Source: Trichostrongylus colubriformis
Lineage: Eukaryota; Nematoda; Chromadorea; Rhabditida; Trichostrongylidae
Assembly: GCA_963978905.1 (NCBI GenBank)
Contig: OZ022256.1
Coordinates: 33,691,426 to 33,755,425, forward strand
DNA length: 64,000 nucleotides
Reading direction: 5' to 3'
Shown here: positions 1 through 10,559 of the stretch, in pieces
Layout of the letters: each line of letters begins with the position of its first letter
How positions within the stretch are numbered: position 1 is the stretch's first letter
The notes under the pieces: generated by a model
What the model saw: only the letters and a program-made list of their open reading frames with translations
Told to the model about the DNA's origin: nothing
The model's database searches: none
Made by a program: the position numbers and the translations under genes

Positions 1-1093
1 AATTCATATCTCGCATCGCGAAGCTGGGACGCTGAATTTTTAGAGTGATATAGGGGTTGGTAAGGAACATCAGTTGTGAAGGACCGGAAGTGACAGCAAC
101 TGATAAGGGCTGATAAGGGGCGTCAAATGGCGAATGTCGCAATTCCGTTACCCCATCCGGGTTGATCCCTGAAGTCCAACACTCATAGTTGTTTTGAGGG
201 GTGGGGACACACCAATGGTGGGTGATCCGAGCTGAAAACGCTTGATAAGATTGGATAAGGAACGTCAAAAAGCCAATGTCGCTAAATCCGTTTCGCTTTT
301 TTGGGTAACAATGGAATGTTCACGCTCACAGATATTACTGGGTTCGGAGACCTAATGGTGACTTTTCGTCGAAGTTGATGACGGCTTACAGGGGCTGATA
401 AGAGTCATTAGGAAGTGGAAGGGGTAAAATTCGGTACACCGCTCACTACTACTATACGACTGCTATAGTAAATGCGTCTGATGCTCAGTACCATTGGGTG
501 GACATACATATATTGTTTACGCTCTAATACCTTCTACTGATGTGCAGACCGCTAAATTGCCTAGCGTTCCTAATAATGTGCATGTGATGATCATGTGATG
601 ATCAAAGCAAGCGATTCGTTCTCTCATACGATGCCAGCAGAAGTACTGGGTATCGACCGCTAGGCTATGTAAAATTCCAAATAGTGGCGCATGTTTACAT
701 AAACGATAAGCACCAATAACTGGCACATAGATCTATCACCAATATGTAGAAATAGATGCTCAGCAAATGGACAAGTTGCTATCAGTTGATGTAATTGAAT
801 CCAAAGCTGTCGATCCCTAAACTATCTAAACTCCCAGTAGTGACCACGGATTCACCCATGTCATTCCTGAACATTGATCGTCGATTTGTAACAAAAGGTA
901 CGACCGTTAAATCATCTGGATCTCTGAGAAATGGTGGCTTTCCTCAGCGGTGATATCTTCGACATCGGTTAATATCTATCACCTATATGTAGAAAGTAAA
1001 TGCTAACCAAATAGCCAACAGCGACCATTTCCCCATTACATAGTTCTATGGTGTTATTCGCGCAGTACTGTGTGATAGCCCAACTGGTGTGTA
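1..1093. repeat. Edge-truncated copy of the long-repeat family also found at 22,053-23,915
   Basis: The first base lies inside a repeat whose sequence parallels 22,053 onward: both begin with an AATTCATATCTCGC motif, continue into about 144-bp tandem units (here two, near 127 and 271), then a unique part with the same order of motifs up to GCGCAGTACTGTG near 1,060. Alignment by eye is continuous to about 960 and resumes at 1,020-1,080. No coding capacity is seen. The rest of the element lies to the left of the window, so it cannot be told whether it is also one arm of an inverted repeat. Confidence 0.75.
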
Positions 1094-1857
1094 TACACAT
1101 AATAGAGAGCTAGTAGCGGAACTATAGTTACTGAGTACCGCCATTTGTTGATATTTAAAATTCCTTAGTCAGATGTCTGATGTGCTGTTAGTCTGATGTG
1201 CTAGAGATCCCATACATTCTACGTCAACAAAAAAAGCAAAAAAGGCACTATACAACCTCGGCTTACAAGGATTGTCAAAAGTGAACAGTTTTGTAAGAAA
1301 CATTTAAGTGTTATCTAAAGTGATAATTTCGTTACTTCGCAATCATTAAAGGATCTACAATTTGTCTTGCTGACTTCTCCGTGACGGTTTACTTCTGGTT
1401 CGAGAAGGGCGTGCTCTTGACTTCGGCTGCGGATTACTTTGTTCAGTCAGTTGATGTGATTTCCCACTGCTAGGTTTGGAAGACGCGATGGGCCGGCCGG
1501 AACCTGTGAACGAGGAGTATTACTCTACAACAAAACTTTCAAGTCCATAGAACTCTCAATTTCTTGTCCATCTTACGTTCGCTTTTTGGTACGTGAATTT
1601 TTAAGACGAAGTGGCCAACAACGATAATTAGAGCGACGAGTAGAGAGAAAACAGCAAAACTAATGAAGAAGTACATGGTTTCATAATCTGGAATGTCATT
1701 TATGGTATTAGATTTTGGATTTCATCTCGAAATTATCGAGCACTTATTCTCTATCAAATATTCATTGTGCTGAAAGCACGGGGGCAAGAGGTACAAAAGC
1801 GTGAACCCATGTGCGTGTTTATGGTATGCGAGCTATGTACGGCTATGAATGTACATG
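1094..1857. other. No gene recognised
   Basis: AT-rich non-coding sequence with no convincing ORF, splice-flanked exon, tRNA or repeat that I could pair within the window. Confidence 0.4.
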
Positions 1858-1984
1858 TACAGTCCATTTCCCGACGGCTGGCAGGCTGAGGCCTACGGAC
1901 TTGTATCGATCTCTCTCACCCTGCCACACACTCTCACCCAAGTCTGTAGGCCACGCCCTGCCAGCCTGCGGGAACTGGACTGTA
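1858..1984. mobile_element. Small foldback MITE, ACAGTCC-ended family, copy 1
   Basis: The two halves are reverse complements: the left end reads ACAGTCCATTTCCCG and the right end is its near-exact reverse complement, flanked by TA. The interior pairs almost throughout, so the element is essentially one long hairpin. Related copies lie at 47,491-47,645 and 53,464-53,528. ORFs on both strands here are by-products of the palindrome. The TA flanks suggest a Tc1/mariner-driven MITE; the family is not named. Confidence 0.8.
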
Positions 1985-2244
1985 ACGTTCTTTGTTCGTC
2001 CACTACTATTGTTCATCTGTTGTTTTGTTCTGATAGAGTTCGTGGGCGTTTTCGTCAAACGAATGCTAAGAACACTGGTCGACATTTTAAGAGTTGCAGT
2101 GATTGGAATAAAAAAACGCGTCGTATTCATCTGCTATTCAAAAATACTAGTTGAAAGCATAGAATTATTAGTGACTCGAACATATTAATCTAGAACTTTT
2201 GTGATGCCCTTACAAAATTTGACGATAAGTACTTTGATCCTCAG

Positions 2245-2806
2245 ATCAGTTGTCTGGCGCACACTATTGTGCGCGTGACATCATGGGCGTCAAAGGGTCG
2301 ATGGGAACTGCTTTTTTTCTAAATTCATTCAGTACCCATTCCCATATCACGCTCCGCACATTGTGGCTGGGTTTTTCCTCATTTCAAGTGTATTCAAGAT
2401 ATCTTGAACCCTAGCCATCTTTGCCGATTTTTTCCTGGTCTCAAGTTACGTTGTAACCGAGCTATAAATTTTTGTTGTACGGACCCCCGCTCAGCGCTCG
2501 CTACGCCCACTGTGCCCAGGGTTCTTTCGTGACCTTCAGAAAATAATCGTTAACTCAAATCCATCTCCCCCTTGTTTGAGGCACATTCAAACCCAATTAT
2601 CAATTTTCGGTCTGAAAACGGAAACCTTCGGCGCACGCTCCGCCCACGATGGGCGGAGCTTAACTCGGTCATGTGTGCTCTTTACTTCCATACCCCAACC
2701 ATCTTAAACTTATCTCCATCTCCACAGGTCGTTTTTCAAGTAAAACCTAATTTCGGTACAGACGGACTGATGGAGGGGCGGACGGACGCACAGACAGATG
2801 AAGCAG
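2245..2806 (+). repeat. Dispersed repeat family (TGGCTGGCGCACAC start, GACGGACGGA end), copy 1
   Basis: Starts with a CAGTTGTCTGGCGCACAC motif and ends in a run of GACGGAC/CAGACAGA-type repeats. Comparable copies are at 9,700-10,197 and 52,178-52,437, sharing the GTGGGCGGAGCTTAA and CACAGGTCGTTTTTC blocks. No protein signature was found. It is probably a non-autonomous element or a fragment of one. Confidence 0.7.
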
Positions 2807-2843
2807 GACACATAGTAACAGTCTTAGTAACATAGAGACAGTC

Positions 2844-3068
2844 TTAACATATAGTAGAGATAATTCTCTTTGTGATCATTTTTTCATGATGAATGGGACC
2901 ATTACCATCAGGTGACTCTTCAACCTTGATCATCTCCTCTCGGTACGTCCCATCGATGCTAGAAACTTTTATCAATCTTCTTAATTCGCTTTCATCTACA
3001 TTGAACAGGTAGCTGTCTCCTATTGACGATATTACTGCAATAATTTGAATTTTCTCTTCACTATCCAT
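2844..3068 (-). CDS. Short hypothetical ORF, possible exon
   Basis: A 74-residue ORF with an ATG start and a charged, protein-like composition (FNVDESELRRLIKV, TYREEMIKVEESPDGN). An acceptor-like TATTGCAG and donor-like GGTAATGG lie inside it, so it could be one exon of a larger gene rather than a whole protein. It lies about 0.6 kb downstream of the L-domain exons on the same strand and might belong to that gene, but no splice phase link was demonstrated. No family is recognised. Confidence 0.25.
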   Translation of the reverse strand: MDSEEKIQIIAVISSIGDSYLFNVDESELRRLIKVSSIDGTYREEMIKVEESPDGNGPIHHEKMITKRIISTIC

Positions 3069-3675
3069 TGTTGCAAAATATTAAATTGGTAAATCAAGGG
3101 TAAAATTCAAGACTTATATAAATTATTTATTTCATTTTATTTTTCCGTCGTCATAGAACCATTTCATCATTTCATCATAGAACCTAATAGGAGCTAGATT
3201 CTCATGGCAGTGACAAAATTCAAAGGAGTGGCAGGGCACAGAATAATCTCACAACCAGCGAGATTATTTGTGCAGATTCTGGCAGCGAATGACCCCATCA
3301 ATCAGAACTTTTGACCTGTTGACTATTCCAACTAATGCTTCCTACGCCATTGCAAGTCGAAAACGTGGTTATTCCCTGAATATTCTGTATCGACCAGACT
3401 CACTTCTACACACCTCTTCCCAACTGATCCACGGCTGATACCTCGACTATCGATCTGGCCACACCTCTCAAGTGATTTCTTGAAAAATTGTAGCAGTTTA
3501 CACAAGCAGGCAGACTCAGCTGTCATATTAAGGAGACTGAGATTGCATGTACTCCCTTCGTAGTGTCAGTACATTGATGACTGCACACTGGTACATTGCG
3601 TAACTCGAAATGGGTTTAGGCATTTGACAGCCTTGGGTAGATTCAATTAAATTACATTAGCAAAAAATTAAACAT

Positions 3676-4143
3676 TCACGAAGTCGGACCAGGATCTCCG
3701 TATAGCTTTTGGATGTTTATCAGTCCCAGTGTGTACAAGGCAATATTTTCGCGAAGCAGAATTGCCGGTCCTGTAGAATTACATAATCCTCATTTGAGTC
3801 TATGTAGTTATGCTAAAGACATTGCTAACCTTTGGTGTTATATATGCAGCGCACGTTGTTGAGAAACTTGAAGTCGCCGTTATAGTCAGTTCGCACGATA
3901 ACTAGAGACCCTTGAATGGTTCTCAAGTTCGAAAGCACGTGTATTTTTCGCGGTAGCACTGGAAAGAAACATGTATAAAAGAGGAAAAGATCAAATTTAG
4001 TGCTGACCACTCTCACATCGAGCGGTGACAAGTTGCATTTGCTGCAACGATGGTGTGTCATCAGTGGCTAGCGCAGAAGTGAATTTCATCGATATAGTAG
4101 CAATTATATGACGTTGGATCATAAACTCTGCTCGCACTGACGG
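3676..4143 (-). CDS. Receptor L-domain protein (insulin/EGF-receptor L domain type), partial gene or pseudogene
   Basis: Three minus-strand exons join with consistent phase: 4,143-4,017, 3,958-3,830 and 3,770-3,676. Introns are about 58 and 59 nt with GT-AG ends (acceptors TTTCCAG and CTACAG). The product contains VLSNLRTIQGSLVIVRT, then DFKFLNNVRCIYNTKGPAIL and LYTLGLINIQKLYG. This matches the beta-helix repeat pattern of receptor L domains, which nematodes carry in many small secreted or membrane proteins. The frame ends at a TGA soon after the L-domain segment. Only about one L-domain half is visible and no signal peptide or transmembrane segment was found, so 5' and perhaps 3' exons are missing or the copy is decayed. 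The family call comes from the repeated hydrophobic, G-S-L-V-I and N-V-R-C pattern. Confidence 0.55.
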
Positions 4144-4602
4144 CTGAAGTGTTTATCGCGACGGAACTGTCGCTTATTGAATGTTGGTGAACGATGGTGC
4201 AATGGGAATAGCCGATTGCCTTCTCTAATTCGTAAGTAATGAAATCGAGGTGCAGCTCGAGCTTGCGGTGCAATACGTCTTCATCAAAGACAGTCAGTTG
4301 TCCATGGCCTTCTTCATCGTCGAGGCTCTACTTCTCAAAGCAGAGAAAGCGAACCAACCGAAAATGCGATCAGTAGCCGTGCTCGGGTCGAATGTGGCGT
4401 GGACACTGCAGCCGTGTCCCTAGAACCGGTGCAGAAATGTCTCTTGGAAGGTAAATACCTCGAAGATGACGAAGGTCCATTTTTAAAGAAATTAGGCCTT
4501 GTTTAATTGAAGCTTTACAAATTTTTAGGTGCAAAAAACACATCACAGGCTTTTTATCTTGATTTCCACTAATAGACTGTATGTGTTGAAAGGGGATTAA
4601 TG
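4144..4602. other. Flank between L-domain exons and mariner
   Basis: An open minus-strand frame at 4,273-4,061 overlaps the most 5' L-domain exon in another frame and may be only a shadow. Upstream L-domain exons would be expected here, but none could be placed with confidence. Confidence 0.3.
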
Positions 4603-4680
4603 TTAGGTTGTTGCAAAATCAGTTTCGAAAAAGGACCGCATTACTTTGAACTACTCTAACTCAGCTTGAGCACACGATTA

Positions 4681-6308
4681 TTAATCAAAGTAAAAACCAT
4701 TAGAATCCACACATCTTTGCCAACAAACAGGTAACAGCCTTTCTATAAAGTTACTATCACGAGAATCAACGAAGTCATGGAAGGCACATTCGACATCGTC
4801 TAAATTAGCAAATTGTTTCTGACGCAGATGAGAATTGATGGCTCGAAAAAAGTGATAGTCTGTGGGGGAAAAGTTGGGAGAGTACGCTGGGTGAGGGAAA
4901 ACTTCTACACCCAAGTGGGTCAATTTTCGCCGAGTGATTTGTGAGGTGTGTTGCCTTGAAGACACTAGAACGGGGTAATTTTGGCCTACAGTAGAACAGA
5001 CGTAGTAGTGTGGACGAGTTTAAGTGGCCGCCATTGCACAAACTCGCCAATTTGACGCCTTCTCATGGTGCCAAGAGGAGATGTTTCTATTATAAATTTG
5101 TTTTCCCTTTTACTTTTTCCTTTGTTCTTTCTTATATTGTTTCTAGATGTACATACATGAATAATAATGTAGTTGGGAATGGCCACTCCACTGCGCTGCG
5201 AGTCAGGTGCTACAACTAACGCTGGCCCGCGGCCCGTCTCCTACAGCGGACAACTCGGAAAGTCTGTGTGTGGATGCGAATGGGATGCGAATACACACCG
5301 CAGCGTCGCGCTTTTGAATCCGGGTTTTTTCCCTTCGCGCTTCTAACCTTCGGTGTTCGTTACAAAATGCTCATTTCTTTGCATCTTCCTTGTGTTTCGG
5401 ACCCCTTCCGGTTTCTTTAAGTTGTCCTGCAACAGAATCGGCCCTTCTCTATTCACCGCCGCCGGCCACAATTTTAGTAACTTCCTATTTGCTCCAAATC
5501 ACAACGATAAGACTGTGCGTGACTGGCTAACCAGGTTGCAAGAAACTATAATGGATTACACCTTCACTACACCACCACACAGTAATCATAATCTTTGAGG
5601 GTCGGGTTTAGGAAAGGTTTTTGGAGGGGCATCCTTATCTACTCAGACTAATCTCCGTTCCCTGTTATCATAGAGAGCCCATTTTTCATCTACAGTTATA
5701 AGGGTGTATATCGTTAGGACAGAAACGTCGCGTGGCCGTGTTCGGCACGCGATGGGATGGTGCGAGCTATGCGCGCCGTATTAGTTGAGTCCTGAAGCGA
5801 TTACCCATAGAATGAGGCGTAGAGCACTGTCATCGCTTCAAGACCCATCCAATACGGCGCGCATAGCTCGCACCATCCCGTCGCGTGCCGAACATGGCCA
5901 CGCGACGTTTCTGTTCTAACGATATGTACCCCAGTTATAATACGGTCTACGAATAGCTCATTTTTATAGCGAAGTAGGAGGTTAGAGCAGGCGCCGAAAC
6001 ATGCCAGACGCTGCTCATCGGTAAACTCATGCGGCACCATTTTGACATCTTGTCCACCTTGCCGATTTCCAGCAGTGTCTCGCCACTGTAGAGTAATGTA
6101 CGCCTAGGTCTTCTGCTAAGGTACGAGTATTCGTCTCCGGATTCGCTTCGACGGCTCTCCTTAAATCTTCATCATTAGGCGCCGCGATCCGACTTTTCTT
6201 CGAGATCAAAATCGCCAAAAGCAATTCTTTATAAGCAGAACTCCACTGTCCGTTCGCAAGGAGAATTCGTCCTAAAATCATTGCTGAGATTACGGGCTGT
6301 CTCCGCAA
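4681..6308 (-). pseudogene. Mariner transposase remnant
   Basis: Read on the minus strand, 6,308-6,027 gives the N-terminal helix-turn-helix part (EANPETNTRTLAEDLGVHYS). Then 6,040-5,933 gives VPHEFTDEQRLACFGACSNL up to FVDRIIT, where the foldback at 5,702-5,931 interrupts the region holding the first catalytic Asp. The segment 4,965-4,681 gives the C-terminal part (AYSPNFSPTDYHFFRA, the position of the third Asp, and DFVDSRDSNFIERLLPVCWQ). The middle HDNARPH-type motif is not intact. Frames change between segments, so no functional transposase is possible. Confidence 0.85.
5702..5931. mobile_element. Foldback MITE, MULE-like (9-bp target duplication), nested in mariner
   Basis: A 230-bp palindrome with termini GGGTGTATATCGTTAGGACA and a near-matching reverse complement (ends ATATGTACCC). 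It is bounded by an exact 9-bp direct repeat CAGTTATAA at 5,693-5,701 and 5,932-5,940. The interior includes GAGCTATGCGCGCCGTA, shared with the element at 29,451-29,684. A 9-bp duplication and long terminal inverted repeats are typical of Mutator-like elements. It carries no coding capacity. Confidence 0.85.
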
Positions 6309-6609
6309 TGCAATGCTGCGAAGTGTCCCAATTAAAATTCGTAAAATGATGACTCGATAGCCGCTTCGGTTTATGATTATACGCAGTCCTGGAAGAGACT
6401 GGATGGAAAAATTAGAGCGACGTTCACAGAAGTTTTTGAAAGAAAAAAAGACCTTTCGGTTGGTATGCCTGGCTTTACTTGGGATGGAAGTTGATATTAA
6501 AAAATCTACTCATTTATACTAACTTGAAACTGAAATTAATTTTGCAATCACCTAATAGTATTCTAAATTGTATGTACTGGGTAATCAGCATAAACAAGAA
6601 AGTTTTATA

Positions 6610-7839
6610 GTAGGTTGTCGCATTGAAATTTTCACTTTTTTATGTGATCCTATATTTTTGTTTAAAAACTTCCAGAACATTTTCTGGCTAGGGATGTATG
6701 AGAGTGAGCTCCCGCGCAATCGATAGTGTTATCTGCTCAAACATTCTAACCTGTTAATAATGAGCCTTTCACGCAACCAAGTCCGTTTGCTTCTACTTCA
6801 CGAATATCGTTTGAAGCACACAGCAGCTGAAGCCCATCGGAACATTTGCAGGACGATGGGCGAGTCCAGCCTCTCCTACAAGACAGCCTTGAACTGGTCC
6901 AATAAGTTCGACGATGGGGACCACCAGCTTGAAGACTCACCACACCCCGGACGCAGTGTAACCATCGATCTGGAACGCCTACGCGAAGCTATAGAGGAGG
7001 TCCCCAGAACTTCTACCCGCGATCTGGCAGAGACATTTCAGTGTCATCACTCCACAATAGCTAGACATCTCCATCAAATGGGAAAGTCGCACAAATGGGG
7101 ATCTTGGATACCACATCAACTGACTGCAACCCTTCAGCGGCAGCGCATCGAGGCCTGCATGGCAAACCTGTCCGCACACAGGAACTCGAGCTGGCCTTCC
7201 AATTTGGTTACTGGGGATGAGTCATGGGTGATGTACGTCAACCATAGCCGCAGGCGCCAATGGCTCGGAGAAGGCGAGAAAGGAGTGCCAACACCACGAA
7301 CTGAACAAGGGGCTCGGAAGGTGATGTTGTCTGTCTGGTGGAATATGCGCGGAGTGATTCACTGGGAGCTGCTACCGGACAATACTACTGTCACCAAGGA
7401 ATATTACTGTGAGCAGCTGGATCGCCTGAGCGATAAACTCAGATTGCACCAGGATCGTATCTACTTTTTGCATGACAATGCTAGACCCCATGTAGCTACA
7501 GTCACTCGCCAAAAATCCTGAGGTTGGGGGGTCCACCGTGGTACACCCTCCGTACTCGCCCGACCTAGCCCCAACAGACTACCACCTTTTCCGCTCCCTG
7601 CAGGCGTTCCTAGCTGAAAAACAATACGATTCTCGGGAGGACCTCGAATCCGACCTTGCGGAACTTTTCGCTTCTAAGTCTTCCGATTTTTACCGTAATG
7701 GCATGTTAGACCTGTCTCGCTTAGCAGAGAGTTATTGATTCTAATGGAATGTACTTTAAATAAATCGATCTGATTGTATTGTTAATAAATTGAACTGAAT
7801 TTTTGTTAATAAAATGAAAGTTTCAATGCGACAACCTAA
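6610..7839 (+). mobile_element. Mariner element, family A, nearly complete
   Basis: A 1,230-bp element flanked by TA on both sides (6,608-6,609 and 7,840-7,841). The left end is GTAGGTTGTCGCATTGAAA and the right end is the reverse complement of TTAGGTTGTCGCATTGAAA. It is the least decayed mariner of the window. It sits 53 bp from one family-B copy and about 230 bp from another. Confidence 0.93.
6760..7738 (+). pseudogene. Mariner transposase with net one-base frameshift
   Basis: DDE transposase that would cut and re-insert the element at TA. The first frame (6,760-7,521) encodes MSLSRNQVRLLLLHEYRLKH, the two helix-turn-helix halves (SYKTALNWSNKF and STRDLAETFQCHHSTIARHL), the first catalytic Asp in VTGDESWVMYVNHSRRRQW and the second in FLHDNARPHVATVTRQK. 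A TGA then interrupts. The second frame (7,538-7,738) resumes with VHPPYSPDLAPTDYHLFRSL, holding the third Asp, and ends RLAESY. The break lies in an A-run and G-run at about 7,507-7,540 and looks like two small indels with a net shift of one base. Total length would be about 325 residues, close to the usual 340-350 of mariner. The product as written is inactive unless the break is an assembly error. Confidence 0.9.
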
Positions 7840-8069
7840 TAGATAATGAATGTAATATCACAAAACATCCCTCAAAATATCTCACCGCTCTCAATCAAGG
7901 CCTGGTGGTACCATTAATTTTATAAAGTTTGTACGTATTCTGGTTGTGGAATATTCGTACTTTCGAAGAATATGAATTTCTAAATCTTCTATTGCCTGTG
8001 ATGCCATACACTCTGAGACAAATCTGTTTTCTAACTAGTTGTACCCTTTGCTGCACCACTCCTTTGCTA

Positions 8070-9289
8070 TTAGGTTGTTGCAAAATTAATTTTGGTTCCA
8101 AGATATGTATAAATAAGTAGATTTTTTACCGTGAACCATTCAATCTTGAGAAATGTCAGACATACCATCTGGTAGGTTTTTTCTGCTCTTTCAAGAACTT
8201 CTATGAATTTCGCTCTAATTTTCCCACCCGGCCTTTTCCAAGGCTGCGAATAATCATGAACCGACACGACTATGGAGTCATAATGCTTCACGAATAAACT
8301 GGGACACTCCGCAGCGGGGGCAGCCCGTAATCTCAGCAGTGTTCTTGGGAAGAATTGTCCTTGCGAACGGACAGTGGAGCTCTGGTTTTAAAAATTTGCT
8401 TCAAACAATTTTGTTCTCAAAGGAAAGTCGGGTCGCGGCCGCAGGTGGTTGCTTAATGATAAAGATATAAGGAGAGAAGCCGAAGCAAATCCGTAGACGA
8501 ATACTCGTACGTCAGCAGAAGACCTGGGCGTACATCACTCTATAGTGGCCAAACATTTGCTGGAAATCAGCTAGGTGAAGAAGATTTCGATGTGGGTGCC
8601 TCATGACCTGACCGATGACCTGGCACGTTTCGACACCTGCTCTAATCTCCTAGTTCGCCATAAAAATGAGCCATTTGTAAGCCGTATTATAACTGTAGAT
8701 GAAAAATGGGTTCTTTGTGATAACAGGAAGCGGGGAATGATCTGGGTAGATGAGAATGCTTCTTCAAAATGTTTCCTTAATCCGACCTTCACCCTAAAAA
8801 GGTTACGGTTACTACGTGGTGGTGTTGTAAACGTGTAATCCATAATGGCTTCCTGCAGCCTGGTCAGCCAGTCGCAGCAGAGTCTTACTGTTGAATCAGG
8901 AGCAAATGTATAGGAAGTTGCAAAAATTGTGGTCCGCGGGGGTGGATAGAAAGGGCCCATCCTGTTGCACGACAACGCAATACCACACATCCCACAGATC
9001 ACTCGGCAAAAATTGATCCACTTGGGTATAGACTTCTTCCCCACCCAGCGTATTCTCCCGACCTCCCCCCCCCCCAGACTATCACTTTTTTCGAGCCCTC
9101 GATTCTCATCTGCGTCAGAAACTACTAATTTGGACGATGTTGAATGTACCTTCCTTGACTTCGTTGATTCTCGTGATAGTGTGTAGATTCTGATGGTTTT
9201 TATTTCGATTATTTACCTTGTGTTTAAGCTGAGTTATAGTAATTTGAAGTATGCGGTGCGTTCTCTAAATTAATTTCGCAACAACCCAA
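8070..9289 (+). mobile_element. Mariner element, family B copy 2, with decayed transposase
   Basis: Flanked by TA at 8,068-8,069 and 9,290-9,291; termini are TTAGGTTGTTGCAAAATTAA and its reverse complement with a few changes. Plus-strand coding remnants start around 8,460 (helix-turn-helix region with stops). They continue at 8,578-8,838 with VPHDLTDDLARFDTCSNLL and IITVDEKWVLCDN (first Asp), then at 8,965-9,186 with LLHDNAIPHIPQITRQKL (second Asp) and a frame change in a C-run near 9,066. The end DDVECTFLDFVDSRD parallels copy 1. Several frames are needed, so it is non-autonomous. Confidence 0.88.
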
Positions 9290-9699
9290 TAGATACATTG
9301 ATCACTGATTGGCACGAAATTCTATTCTGATGGTTTATGACACCTTAAGGCAGTGGTAGGGATAATTCGGTTGCATTACATTCAAATCGTTGAAAGGACC
9401 GGTGTATGTGTTCACCACGAAAGCTAACAAGTCCAGCACAACGTCATTCCGAGCGATACGGCATTAATACGATACGATAAGTATCATTCTGCTATCATGC
9501 TCATTACTCTGCACCTCAATCGTTCTCCAGCAAAGTCGACCCTCGGAGGCGGGGTTGGTCATCCAAGGCATCGGTTGTTATCTGTATCGCCGTTTCTGCA
9601 GCTTAATCATCTCATGTTCTAATCAATCATGTTAGCTTAATGCAGCATGAAGGAAACAATGTGAAAAATGAGGTTGAAAAAAACGACTCTTATAAGTGA

Positions 9700-10197
9700 C
9701 CAATTGGCTGGCGCATACTACTGCGCCTGGAACACCATGTGCATCAGTAGGTCGATCAAAATCGCTCTTTTCGATTGAAATGTCGACCGAAACGACAGAG
9801 TAATCCAGTGCACGCCCCGCACCAAGGGAGGAGCTTAACTTGATGCATGAGTGCTCCTTATTTCTTGTCCCATGCCCTACCGATCCCAAACTTGTTCCTA
9901 TCTCCACAGGTCGTTTTTCATGTAACGTCCAAGGTCCGCAGCAACACAAATGCTCCACCCACTGTGCTCAGGATTCTTTCTTGTCCTTCAGGTTCATCAC
10001 TGACCTAAATCCATCTTGCCTCACGTTTGGGGAACATTCGAACCCAATCAACAATTTTCGGGCTGGAAACGGAACATTCCAGTGCACGCCACGCCTACCG
10101 TGGGCGGAGCTTAATTTGGTCCATGTGTGATCTTTACTTCTTGTCCCATGTCCTACCCATAAACACTCGTTCCCATCTCCATAGGTCGTTTTTCTAG
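9700..10197 (+). repeat. Dispersed repeat family (TGGCTGGCGCA start), copy 2, internally duplicated
   Basis: Begins CAATTGGCTGGCGCATAC and contains the GGAGGAGCTTAA / GGGCGGAGCTTAA and CACAGGTCGTTTTTC blocks of the 2,245-2,806 copy. The second half (about 9,945-10,197) repeats the GTGCACGCC...CTTGTCCCATG...GGTCGTTTTTC order, so about 250 bp is duplicated in tandem. No coding signature. Confidence 0.65.
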
Positions 10198-10353
10198 AAG
10201 ACAAGAGCTGACAAGGAAAGTCAGAGATGAGTATCTTTAATATCGTCGAACTATCTGAGGTGACAGGCAACATCTGTTACACGCATAGGCAAGGCTGTTG
10301 GAACGGGTGTCGACAGTTACGTCATTTGATTTTCTACACTCATGAGGCCTGAA

Positions 10354-10505
10354 GGAATCGTCCATGGGGAAATGAGTTCCTCTGCTACCCATATAGTTAT
10401 GTTGCATTTGCCTAGTAAGGGCTGCATGCAAAATTTCACGCGAAAAAGTGAGAATTCGGCTAATTGTAAGATATAGCTCCCCAAGTTCTCGGCCGGGGTC
10501 TCCGT
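10354..10505. repeat. Half copy of the GGAATCG foldback family
   Basis: Begins GGAATCGTCCATGGGGAAAT and runs through GCCTAGTAAGGGCTGCATGC and TTTCACGCGAAAAAGTGAGA. It matches one arm of the complete foldback at 38,196-38,615; the second arm is absent. Confidence 0.65.
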
Positions 10506-10559
10506 GTATCTCATGGTTTCACGGCTTTACCAGCTCAACATTTATTTATTTATTTATTC

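Larger units (their letters stand above)
4603..6555 (-). mobile_element. Mariner element, family B copy 1, expanded by insertions
   Basis: The left terminus begins TTAGGTTGTTGCAAAATC and the right terminus ends TTTTGCAATCACCTAA followed by TA, matching the termini of the plus-strand copy at 8,070-9,289. Total length is 1,953 bp against about 1,220 bp for the sister copy. The excess is a 230-bp foldback with its target duplication at 5,693-5,940 and a stretch at about 4,975-5,425 that has no counterpart in the sister copy. The left flanking TA has changed to TG. The transposase is broken. Confidence 0.85.

Noticed and set aside
1811..2188. Overlapping ORFs on both strands
   Set aside because: They span a palindromic MITE, which automatically opens similar frames on both strands; no domain is visible.
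8601..9044. 147-codon minus-strand ORF
   Set aside because: It is the antisense of the family-B mariner transposase; the sense strand carries the VPHDLTD, DEKWVL and HDNA motifs.
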